Below, one piece after another: positions 25,401 through 38,735 of a DNA stretch of 64,000 nt. How positions within the stretch are numbered: the stretch's first letter is position 1; every line of letters begins with the position of its first letter. Below the pieces are notes generated by a model. It saw nothing but the letters and a program-made list of their open reading frames with translations, searched no databases and was not told the DNA's origin. Origin of the DNA: Brasenia schreberi (Eukaryota > Streptophyta > Magnoliopsida > Nymphaeales > Cabombaceae); assembly GCA_036023115.1 (NCBI GenBank), contig JAYKKT010000090.1:32162001-32226000 (forward strand), given 5' to 3'. Position numbers and translations under genes: made by a program.

Positions 25401-28400
25401 TATATATTGTGTTGCATTTTTGAAGTATGATGGGCATTGTTATTGTAGTTGATATTTACACCATAAAAAAATCCAGGTATTTGCAGGCACTTCAGACATT
25501 CATTAAGTTCCTTGCCAATTTTACAGCACTCCATTTGCACCATGACTTCGGGTATCATGAATGCCATTTGGCCATGCATCACTAAGTTATGCTCTCTTTA
25601 TTACTCTAAGGTACATTGATGATGCCTAGTTTCAAGGCCTATTCTATTGGGATGCAAGTTTTACTTGAGGTCATGGAAAAATGTACCTTCTTTGATTATC
25701 GAGATGTACTGACATTTATGTTTTTGTTTTCTAATTTAAGGTTAACAATTCAATATGCATGTGCCACATGAAATTTATTGTTTGTTTCCTTAGAAGTTAG
25801 AAGTAGAATTTGTTTATTTAGTTTGATTCATATTTATGAAAGAAGTGGTTGTGTTTTTTGATATTTCTTAGAAATTAGAGAATCCATTATATATAATTTT
25901 TTAATCGTAAATAAAAGTACACCGCTAAATCCGTTATATCCCCGCTACCTCTATGTCAAAGTTGACCAGTAATACCCGCTAACCGCTATTGAATATTGAT
26001 AACATAGATGGAGAAACCTTGCTACTCAAGATAGTCAACATTATCGCGTAATGGATAAAGAAGTTGAAGCATAAAATTAGTGTGCTTTGAAACAGACAAT
26101 TATCATTCTTAATTCCAAATGACACATTCAGAGCCGTTACATACATACCCAAGCTGCCCATGCGAAGCCACAGAGCAAAGCCTGTAAATTCAAGAAATGT
26201 TGTCATTGAAGAAAGAAACATTATTCGATTAATCAAACAAGTTGGATAGGAAACACAAAAGACATACATAAGCAATTGCTGCACTCAATGCAAGGGAAAG
26301 AACCCCTTTCTCCCCTATCAATGGGTTGATGACGGGCAACACCAAAATCTAAGACCAGAGTCAAGAGATTGAAAGTTAGCAAAAGCGAAACGCAAACTGA
26401 AAAAACAAATCTCCAGCAATGGACATAAACAGTCATAATCAACTCAGAGATGATAATAATGAGGAAGTCTGCAATTATAAAATGAAAATGGAACCACTTC
26501 ATCAGCCAACTCTTGACGCATAAAACTTGTTTAGATACTACTTTCAATGCTTTTAGTATCTTCGACTATTGGGTAGCAATATAATTTTCATGGCAGGGAT
26601 AATTAGAGCCCACAGATGTCAGACTTTTCCATGATCATATTTTACAATTATTTCGTTTGACTTGCTATGTGTGCATGGCCAGGTGATGATGGTTTGTTCA
26701 TGTGTTGGCTTGCACGTGTGTACAAGTGACATACAAAAGTTATCTGACACGGCGAGGCAAATACAAGCATCTCTAGAATATAAGAAAACCACATTATGAC
26801 CACCATATAATTGAGTCACTAGATGTGGTGGAATGTCCACAACTTTTGACCTCTCAAAAGATTTTAAAATATGGTATTGCTTGATTCAATTGTTTCCAAA
26901 AGATTTTAGAAAACACACACGTGCATGCATGCACACAAACACACATCAAACTTGCACTTCTAAACATGTCCATATGATGAGAAAGCTCATAGAATGAAGA
27001 TAAATGAAGAAAGGACAAAAAGTATTCTCATACTTACACTGCTTGAGATACCACGGACACTCAACCTAATCTCTGAGCAACGCAACAAATGAACAGAAAA
27101 TGGAACAAAGGGGAAAGAGAAGCAGTAAAACTATCATTACCACAAGCTGCTAAGTGAATAAAATACCTGAGAGAAAATAGAACCAATTCCAACCATCATC
27201 AGTATCACGGACAACTGGTCTTTTTTAAAACCAAAAGCTGCCTTTAGATAGTACTGCACAAGAAAGGAAATGTATATGAAGGTTAGCCAGAAACCTGTAG
27301 TTATCAATCCAAAACAGAAGCACCAGTACGTTAGCATGGTTCAACTCACAACTCACATGGCCGTAAGATAAGCCAAGAAAACAAAGTGAGCAGTTAATTT
27401 TCTAAAGAAATATCCTTGAAATGATAATACAGAACGTTTTCTAATTACCTGATAGGTAAACCTACACTATAACAGCTAGGTGAAAGAATCATACAGCTTT
27501 TTCTTCTTTCTTTTACTACTCTGTTCATTGTTATCAACAATGTTAACTATGTGTCTCATGGCTACGGATATACCTTTTAATCCAATAAGCATTCTATTAC
27601 TTTATACAATCAACTTTTGTCATGTGGCAACATTCTTCTGGACATTTGAATGCAAGGCCTACTCTAAGAGAGAAGCATCTAAACCAAAGAGATGATGATA
27701 AAAGAAATCACACTTAGACACACAAATACATGCAACACCCCCCCACCCACAGAAATAGATGTGCGCACAGACACATACAAACACACACACACACACACAC
27801 AGAAACAGAGAGAGAGAAAGAGAGATTGTACCAGTAATACGCTGCTTATGCCTGACATTCCCAACTCATAGAAGAAAGAAACACATGATATGCTCTTAAG
27901 TATCCCACTGTCACAGCAAAGACACTTGTGAGATAAGTTATCCCCATTAGAGTCCACCAGTTCAGTTACATAAGCATACTGAGCAACAAATTCAAATGTC
28001 CTGTTTTATAATAACTTTAATAAAATATGTGAACAGGGTATAGATTGCCACTCAAAACTAAATGATGTTATCTCCAAAAAGAGCAAGAAGAGTTACTTAA
28101 GGAAAAATTACTTCAATGAGATACCAGGATTATTGAAAGAAGCAATAGTGAAATGTGGTAAAATAATGAAAGAGTTTCTATTTGAATGTAAAAGAGGTGC
28201 CTTAGAGAAAAAGAAGGCATGCAGTTGAATGAAGCAGTTTAAGACAAAATTATACAAACAACAACAAAAACAACTAAGCCTTTTCCCATACTAGACAGGG
28301 TCGGATAATAGATTCTTTGTTTCCACAGATCCCTATCGTGTGCCATGTTAGCAGTTAACTCATAATAAGCTAGATCATTCTTTATTGTTTCTTTCCAACA

Positions 28401-31400
28401 TTTTTGTGGTCGTCCTCTACCTCTTTTAATACTTTCCAAATTTAGTTTTTCATACCTTCTTATAGGTTCTTCTTTTGATCTTCTTTCTATATGTCCAAAC
28501 CATCTTAAACGATATTCTCTCATTTTATCCTCTATTGGTGCCACTCCTAATTTGTTTCTAATAACCCCACTATGTATACGGTCTTTTCTTGTATGACCAC
28601 TCATCCATCTCAATATCTTCATTTCTGTCACACATCTTTTGTACATGTTGATGATTAACTGCCCAACACTCAGAACCATAAAATATGGCAGGCCTAATTG
28701 CTGCTCTATAATATTTATCTTTTAACTTTAATGGTATCTTCTTATCACAAAGAATATTAGATGCTCCTCTCCATTTTAACCAACCGACATTAATTCTATG
28801 CATAACATCTCCATCAGTTCTTCCATCACTCTGAAAAATTGACCCTAGGTATTTCAAACTTTCCTTTTAGAAGATGCAATGTGTGCCAATTTTAATTTCT
28901 ATGTCCTCTGAGGTAACCAAATGATCAAACTTACATTCCATATATTTTGTCTTTGTTCTACTAAGTCAGAGGCCTTTGCTTTCTAATGTTTCTCTCCATA
29001 GTTCCAATTTTCTATTAACTTTTTCCTTAGACTCCTCCACTAATACAATGTCATCTGCAAATAACATACACCAAGGTACTTCATCTTGAATATGTTTTGT
29101 TAACTCATCAATCACCATTATAAATAAGTATGGACTTAAAGTTGATCCTTGATGTAACCCAATATTAACTTCAAAGAAGTATGTCATTCCTTCATGAGTC
29201 CTCACACGTGTTTTTGCACCATCATACATGTCTCTTATAAGGTTAATATACGTCAATGGGATACCTCTTTTTTCCAAAGTTCTCCAAAGAACCTCCCTCG
29301 GTACCCTATCATAAACTTTTTCTAGATCAATAAATATCATGTGAAGGTCTTTCTTTTTTGCTCTAAATTGTTTTATAAAACGTCTCAAAAGGTGAATCGC
29401 TTCAACAGTAGATTTGCCTGGCATGAATCCAAATTGGTTGTGTTGTACTTGATATTTGTCTTAACCTACGTTCGATAATTCTTTCCCATAATTTCATAGT
29501 ATGGCTCATTAACTTGATACCTCGATAATTCGCACAATTTTGAATGTCTCTCTTTTTCTTATATATGGGTATAAGTGTACTTGCTCTCCATTCCTCGGGC
29601 ATCTATCTGTCCTACCGAATTACCATCCTTCATATGTTTAAAAGCCTCTTTGACTTCATTCTTTTGAATACGTCGGTAGAAATTATGGTTTATATACTTT
29701 TCTGATTTGGCTAACTCTCCTAAGCTAATACTAACATCTTTATTTTCATTAAAAAGATTATAAAAATAGTTTTTCCATCTATTTGTTATATATCATTTGC
29801 CACTAAAATTTTTTCATCCTTGTCTTTTATGCATCTAACATAATTAAGATCTTTAGTTTTCTTATCACTACCCCTAGCTATCCTAAAAATATCTCTTTCA
29901 CCCTCTTTTGAGTTGAGTTTTTTATATAAGTCCTCCTAAATTTTAGCTTTTGCTTCACTCACGGCATTTTCGCTTCCTTCTTTGCTTTCTTATAAGCCTC
30001 TAAAGTTTCACTAGTTTTTTTAGCATAATGTAATTTGTAACATGCCCTCTTTGCCTTGATTTTATTTTGTACTACTTCACTCTACCACCAATCTTCTTTT
30101 TGTGCCGGTACACCTCCCTTAGATACCCCTAACACATCTTTCGCCACTTTCCTAATATGTATAGCCATATTGTTCCACATATCATAGGGTGTACCAACAT
30201 AATCCCAAACATCTCCTTGAAGGACTTTCTGTTTAAATATATCTTCTTTCTCGCTTTTGAGGTTCCACCATTTAGTCTGAATAGCTCAATGCACTCTTTT
30301 CTTCTTTGTCCATTTTTTTATTTGTAAATCCATAACTAAAAGTCGATGTTGGGTGGTTAAGCTTTCTCCTGGAATTACCTTGCAATCTTTACAATATGCT
30401 CTATCTTTTTTTCTATAAATAAAGTAATCAATTTGTGTTTGTGATAAGCCACTCTTATAAGTAATTAAATTATGAGGAAATTATGAGCAAAAAGAAAATG
30501 TCACATGGTGCACTACATATACAAAACCATGAAAATTAGGAGGATTATAAGGTCACAAAGAAAGAACTAAAAGAAGCAGCTTTTGGAGCAAAAGCTAAAA
30601 CTTAGGAGGATCCATATAAAAGGTGAAAGAAATATTTTTAAAAGTAGCTACCTAAGGCCACGAAAACAAATACCATAAGATTACCAAAGTTGAGGAGGGA
30701 ATGGTTCATGAGATAAGTGTGGATTCAGAGATAGGAAGCATTCTTTTCATAAGCTTTTCAATAAGAGTATAAGTGTTTGAATTAAGTTAACCAATTAAAA
30801 AGCACATATTAGTCACAGTATTTACTGACATATTCAAAGAACAGAAGCAAAGGCAACTCTTAGTTTATTAACCTGGCAAGTCTATGGCATCATATGATAT
30901 TCCCAAGAATTTCTCAAAAATGATGCAAAAGATGAGGCATTTCTTGGGCTTATTTAGTATCAAATGCTAGAGGCAAAGTGCACTCATATCAATGTAAGAA
31001 ACAAAAAAAATATATTTGCGTTGACTGAATAAAGCACATTCAAGATGAAGTACCTTTGTGCATATTATTTGCATATAATATCGTTGTGACAGATGCAATG
31101 GAAGAATGAATCATTTCAAAATTTGATCTATGAAGAGAAATCATACAAATGAAAGGCTTTAAACTTGAAACAAGCAAGTTTGACATTTTTACCAACACGA
31201 AAGTACCAGAAAAACTTAAAAAATAATGCACATCAAACCCATCTTGGAGTCAAAAGTTTAAGTATGATGGAAGGATTTGAAGATGACAAATAAAATTAGT
31301 CCATAATGGTTAAAAGGGAGAGGTGAAACAACTGCTGTTTATGGAAAGAAGATACCACTTAAGTTGGAAGATAAATATTATAAATCAGTGATAAGATCAC

Positions 31401-34400
31401 CAATTTTTTTATGATGTTGAGTGTTTTGTAGTTACCATGAGCAAAAGAGTGAGTAGTACATGAAGATATGACTCAAAAGCATGGCCATACAAGAAAAAAT
31501 CAGATATATATTGTGATTGTTGGAGAAAAGAAATGGTGTGACACCAATAGATGGATAAAATAAGGATACTTTTAAGGCAGTTTGAACGCTTAGAGAAGAA
31601 AGCCATATGAAGCTCCATTGATAAGGCACATTAGATAGTGAACCTTCAGAAGAGGCAAACACAAGCTTTAGAACTATTCAAAGGAAATGATAAAATTTGA
31701 GCTTGTTATTTTGGAGGTAAATGCTATAACAAAAAATCAAGCACCAGCAAGTAAAAGATCAACCCCACCTGGTGTGGGAGAAGGCTTTGGTTTTTGTACA
31801 ATGAAATATGTGCAACAGTACCTTCTCATAACTACTGAAACAGTGTCTTGCGTTGAACTAACTCGATTCCTGAACACATTCTTGAGCATAGCTGTAAATG
31901 ATTCAGGCTCAGATGAGCTAGGAGTACTTTTAATTGTCTCGACCAGAAATAGCTTCATGTAAATTGTGGAACAGATCAGCAGAAAAACCGAGACCTGAAT
32001 GTGCAACTCTGTCAATAGGATAAAAAGGCATGAAATCACATCGCACACATGAATTGGAATGCTTAGACTTGGGCATATAAGTGCAATATCAGTATGCATA
32101 TAATAGTCAACAAGTACACCACCTTAAAAATACAATCTTCTGGAAGGAATCGTGCAAGCAGATTTCCGAATACATGTGAAGCAGAGAAAAGACCAGTAAT
32201 ACATCCAAATGCTGCAGCCCTCTTACTATCTTCTATGACATCTGCCTGTATGACGCACATGACAAGAAAAGGCTGTGAAGGCAATAAGTATGCAGCTAAG
32301 AAAAAATGCTTAAAAGGCAATTTCCACTTGTAAGCTTGTGATACATCATTCATATATTGAATGCCATAAAACAATGAATTAATGTTATGTTCCTGATAAA
32401 TAGTTCCTGGACTAGACATGATGGTTGCCAAAAATATACACAGCAGTTTAAGAACATATGCAGACCCACTAGGGCTGGCAATTTTCAGAGACAACACGAG
32501 TATCTGACATGAACACGGTGTGAAAGTTACACGCCTGTGCCAACCAATGGTGTGTTCATGTCTGTGTGAAGCAACATGAGGAAATGCATGTAGTGCTCGG
32601 TTTAGCCCACCCAAAAACCACTCAACAACATGAAAAGTTAGCATATAAAAACAAAAATAGGCAGTACATAATTTCATATAACTTAAGCTGCATAATGTAA
32701 TTTTAAAAGCATATAAATGGTTACATACTTCTAGGGTTTCTTGGTGGTAGCTAAGGGTGTTCATGGTCCGGTTTGGTTTGATTCTAGCCTCAACATCGAA
32801 CCAAGCTGCTATTCTCAGTTCTCAGTTTCTAGAGAACTGAACTAAACAAACCGACAGTTGGAACCATGATTTTATTTATAAAGTAGTTCACAAGAGCATG
32901 CTATAAGTCTTAACTATAAAGCATCTGAATTTTCAAATATCATCTCTTTATAAATGAAGATGAAAACCCGCTTGAATAAAAATCTGCAAGGAATATGAAG
33001 TATTAACTGTAAAAAATCTGAATTTTCAACTGCCCCAACACATGACTAAATGCAACTCTTTGCCTAAGAGCAGTTTAAAATATGAAACAGCTTCAGTTAA
33101 GCAAACAGTGAAGGAGAACCTAGGTTCCTGAAACACAAGAACTACAGATCTGAAACATAACAAGCTCAGATGATGCACAAAAGGCAACCATTTCTTCAGA
33201 AATGGAATTTCAACAGAACGCATTCTAAAACCAAAATGCAGGGAAAGAAGGAAACAACAACAACAACTAAGCCTTTTCCCATACTAGACGGGGTCAGCTA
33301 CATGGATTCTTTGTTTCCACAGAGCTCTATCATGTGCCATGTTAGCAATTAACCCACAATAAGCTAGATCATTCTTTATTGTTTCTTTCCCTGCATTTTG
33401 TGTGATCTGAGATCAATCAACAAACCAATCCCATCACAAAATAACAGTAACAACCACCGGAGAATGCCAGATCCAACTTTCCATAGTAAAAGGCCACTCA
33501 TCACAAAATCATCAAAGAGAATGAGATCTTATCAAATAAAAGAACAAAAACAATCACCGGAGTCGTTCATCTACTTCACTGACCCTAATAGAAGCGCAAC
33601 GAAGTTGGGTAGAGAAAATGGAGAAGAGAGGAGCAGAGAATACAAGGATGAAAGGGGCTTTAGTATTTTAGTGTTTGGCTAAACACAAAATATCATGCCA
33701 TTAGATTATTTGAATCTGCGCTCCAGATCTTATATATGCGTGTGTGTGTGAGGTCATAAAACTAAAAAATATAAACTTAAAAACTTATCAAGACTTATAT
33801 GTATATAAGTAAAGGGTTCAGTTCCAACCTTGGAACTGTGAACCGAACCACCAATCCTTTTCTCCTATTAGAACCTGACCCAACCAAGCCACTCGATATC
33901 TAGAACTGAACTGAACCACCGATTTGGTTCAGTTTGGGGGCTATAGTTTGGTTTATCTGTTCCTTGAACACCCCTAGTAGTTGCCAACTCGCCTCTCCCC
34001 CTTCTTCCTATTTCCCTATTTTTTCTCTTTGCTTTTTCTAAATATGTTGGTGTTAAGGGTGCAATGGGTAACTAAGAATTCTTATATGATTAACCAGAAA
34101 AACAACATATACTATTTGTTGGCATGGAAAGTGCTGCTATGGGAAAAAAGAATTGATATGATGTTCTACAGCATGGTATTGTGCTGCAAAGGTTTCACGG
34201 TGAAAAGGTTCTGTCAAGATTATTCAATCAATAATGCATGGTTCCTTTTATCCCCCTCTTTTTTTGTTTTAGAGTTAATGGCAGATTTATCTGCTGTACA
34301 ATGGCATTGTTTTCCAAAAGAAACAAATACCTTATGAACTTACCGCATAAGCGACTGAGATGCAAAATATACTTCCTTGACTTATGATAAATGAAATAGT

Positions 34401-37400
34401 TCGTGCTACATAGTATGCATAGACAAAGGCCTTTGATTCGTTCCAAGCAAGTAGAGCTGAAAAACAAGGAATTCACGAAACATATATCAAATTATTGGGC
34501 AGCAAATAAGCACAAAAAGGAATGTTATCCACACAAGAAAATAATTATTAAACACAAATGCAGATATCTCTGGGATCTTCCAGAAACATGTTTTATGTTC
34601 TTCATTGAAAATTTATTGATTATCAATAGAAGATAAGGAAACAAAACAAGCAAGATGGAAATGGAAATTGAGAAACTCAAACAGAAAGAACAAGAAAATT
34701 GCATAATCCAGTCATTCAGATTCAGATAAAATATGCATCAATCTCCACGAGTATTCATTTTTGAGTGACCGTTTGTATACACCATACAGTTTCCCTATGT
34801 TTTCTTTCGACCTAGCAGGGAGAAAAGAGAAAGCCATGGTATGTCCCATAAATTTTCGCAAAGCAATTGAGCTCAAACAAAAAACCCATCTTGTTAAAGA
34901 TGACAAGTCAAAAAGGGAACTTTTGATTAAGCTTTTTACCAGCTTTACTGATAAAGTGTAAGCTTAATCTTGTGTTTCCATTTTTGAGATAAGTTGGCAT
35001 ATGTGTGGTCAACATGGACTCTGTTCAGTGTGGCAAAAGTAGAAGATAAATGAAGAAGACATGTTTAAGCCTTTAAGGTAATCCAATCAAAAGGGTAGCC
35101 AAATGAGAATCCAGTGCAAATATGTTAGTACTTGGACAATGAGCATTCAAAAAGAACCCTAGAAGGAATAAAAAAGTGTTGGAGGAAACCATAAAATATG
35201 ACCTCGCTGTTTTAGTCCAGGAACAGTTTGAGACAGATGAGAATGCTGACTAGTGTGAGAAAACGCTTAGTCTGAATTTTGTAGGGATAAATCCACAAAC
35301 TTTTATTTGAGATTAAAAAATTTTGATACAACGGTTTTGTTTCCAGAACCCAAGGCATGAAATCTCCTCTATGCCAATAATACAGCATGAAGTTCTTATA
35401 TTGCATGAATTAAATGAAGGTGCTACGTTCACTAAAAGAATACATTAACGTTTTTCCACAATGAATCCAGAGGTTCTACTTCAGAAGATGTTCGTGGCCA
35501 AGTAGTCAGATGCCTACATTACTATTAGCACATCAAATAAGTACCAAGACAGATATGATGCATTGACAAGATCCGATCATTTTTATGCTAAAATATTTAA
35601 TTAATAGACTCTAATAAGATGCAAAGGAATCATGTCAAAAGTGGAAACACCAAAAACAGAATCAGGTGATCTTCCAGTTCATATGAAAACAAAAGACACA
35701 TCTAAACAAGGATTACAACCATCTAGCAACCTGGAAAGAAATTTCTGGATCAAGTAAGCAAATTTATCTTCCATAAGGATGCAGTATGGCAGTAAACATG
35801 ATGATCTTAGAACTAGGAAACTAAAGAAACAGAATCCTGGACAATTGTTTGAAATTATGTCCATAGTGTTAAAATAAATCCTTTTATTGATAAGAACTGA
35901 TTACAAAAGTCACACTTGCCTTTCCCTTGAAGAAGATAACCCATGGGACACATGCCCCTCTTTTTCTCTAATCCCTCTTAGGGTTTCTAATCTATTTAGA
36001 GAACATATATAAAGTTTTATAACTTGAAAGACTAATGTACCCTTACAATAATACATAATTAATAGATATCAATTAGCAATAGATCTGGGCATAGAGCGAA
36101 ACAGATTCAGATCCACACAACTTCTCAACACTCCCCTTCAAGTTGGAAAAAAGATACTAATGACTATCAACTTGCTAAGAGCACTTAAGTCCACTTATAT
36201 TCACAACCTTTGTGAGTATTGGCACATTGGTATGCAAACTTGACAATAAAATAACTTGTTGGTTACTTTCTCTCTTATGAAGTGATAATCAATCTCAATG
36301 TATTTCATCATTTCATGATAAAAAGGATTAGAAGCAATCTATATGATAGTTTTACTGTCCCAATAAAAGGGAATTACACCTCCTTACTCAATGCTTAACT
36401 CTTTCATAAAAGACTTTAACCATAGTCTCTCACACATCCCTTGAGTAATTACTCTATATTTTGCTTCTCCATAAGATCTGACAACTACAACTTGTTTCTT
36501 CCTCTTTCATTAAATAGTATTTCCACCGGCCAGTGTAATATACCCGAAGGTAGATTTTTTGTCATATGGACAGCCTGCCCAATCAGAACCTGAGAATACT
36601 TCAATATTAAGATGACCCTTATCAGCAAATAAAATGTCATGGCCAAGTGTAGTTTTTAGATGTCGTAATATATAATAAATCACATTCATATGAGCTTTTG
36701 ATGGAACATACATAAATTTGCTTACCATTCATTCTCACTGCATATGCAATATCATGATGAGAAATGATAAGATAAATTAATTTTCCTACTAACCTTTGAT
36801 ACCTACCCATGTCTTCCCACTTTTCTTCGTCACGAACATGCAATTTCTAGTTAGTTTCTATCGCCACTCCTTTTGAAGTCTACATTTTGGTATCATGGAG
36901 TAGATCCATGGTATACTTTCTTTGAGTCAAGAATACACCTTTACTGAAATACAAAACTTTGATTCTCAAAAAATAGTGCAGTCAACCCAAGTCTTTTAGA
37001 TCAAAGAGTTGGTGTAGCTTTGCCTTAAGTTTGGTGATGTCTTCAAGATCATCTCTTGTAACTATAATATTATTGGCATATTTTCTTTCTTTTTTTAATG
37101 AATAGAATATGACCATTAACACTTCTATTATATCTCAAGCTTATTACACTCTCACTAAATTTTTAAAACCATACTCTTGGTGATTGTTTCAGGCCCTAAA
37201 TAGCTTTTTTGAGTTTGCATATCTTACCCTTCAGTCCCTTATCGTTAAATCCTGGAAGTAGTTCAATATAGACCTCTTCATTGAGGTTTCCATAGTAGAA
37301 AAGTATTCTTCATATCTAAGTGCCATATATCCCAACCTTTGTGTGCAATTAATCTCATGAATACACTTACGGATGTGAGTTTTACGCTGAGACAAAGGTT

Positions 37401-37846
37401 TCACTAAAGTTTATATTATATGAATGATTATATTATATCCACTCATACTGATATAGGTTGCTGCAAGGTCACATACTTATGACGCTTTATTCACTGTGAA
37501 TCCACTATCAAATACCAGAAGAGGCAATGAGGGGAAAAGGTTTCTACGTATCATAAATAAGAAGTTATTTAATCCAGAGGATGTTTGCATCTCATATCAA
37601 AAGCAGTTCGCTATGGATGTTAAGGGAAAATTGAAAATGATATGCAGGTGCAACAATCTTCAGGTGAAAACAGGAACACAATCTTGTTCTCAAAAACGTT
37701 ACAAGTGAACTTGGAACAGAAATGTTTGCACAATATCTTTTAACGTATATATATACATATATATATACATACATACATATATATATAACCGGTCTTTGTG
37801 CCTTACTGTTTCTGAACTGCGCCTAGTAAAGAACCACTACATACAT

Positions 37847-37877
<31 letters not shown>

Positions 37878-38670
37878 ACCGGTCTTTATGCGTTACTGTT
37901 TCTGAACTGCACCTAGTAAAAAACCTCTATTATCGCAGACAGTACAATCAACTTACCCAGGGTTATAACAAAGAAAAGGAAAATTCATCTGGGGCTAACT
38001 TGGCATTTACAACACGATATCTAATATATGCCAACTTGGCAAGAGTCTACTGGAAGCCAACAAAGAACAATAACATATGGAATTTCCAATTCTTTCTGCC
38101 CTGTTGTATTCCTCTTGTTGCAGACACTCCAAGAAAATCTTCTACAGAATAATTTCGTAATTGGAAAAAAAATGCCAATGCATGCAAGAGATGCTCACAG
38201 TACAAATATCTGGCAAATCTTATAGCATGAGATAGCCAGAAGTAAAACACCATAAAGCAGGGAGCATGACTAGAACCAGGTGGAGACGGATATCCGGGAA
38301 ACACCATACCAAAAGGAACGATAGACGTTGAAATAGTAACAAGAAGCATCGGTTTACGCCCATACTCATCCGCAAGCTGGCCAAGGACTGGAAGGACGAT
38401 CATCTTGAACGCCCCAACGACCTACCATTGCAAACAGCTCCAAAGGTCAGTAAAGAAATAAAACACAACGCTAGGTATACATAAACACATCGCTTTCAAC
38501 GATATCTGATTATTTCATATGCTTCCTTTTTCTATTCAGATTTCAGATACTTTTTGATATATTTTCAGAAGTCAAATACCATCAAATTTTATTCTTTCTG
38601 CACCTTTTCTCAAGCACATTTTTTGGGTCTAAAAGGAAAGGAAAAGGTGAAAATCATTCCTCAGCGACGC

Positions 38671-38735
<65 letters not shown>

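Noticed and set aside
32063..32764. 233-codon minus-strand open frame around MFS exon 4
   Set aside because: Only the 123-nt segment 32245-32123 is conserved and bounded by splice sites; the rest is intron read-through.
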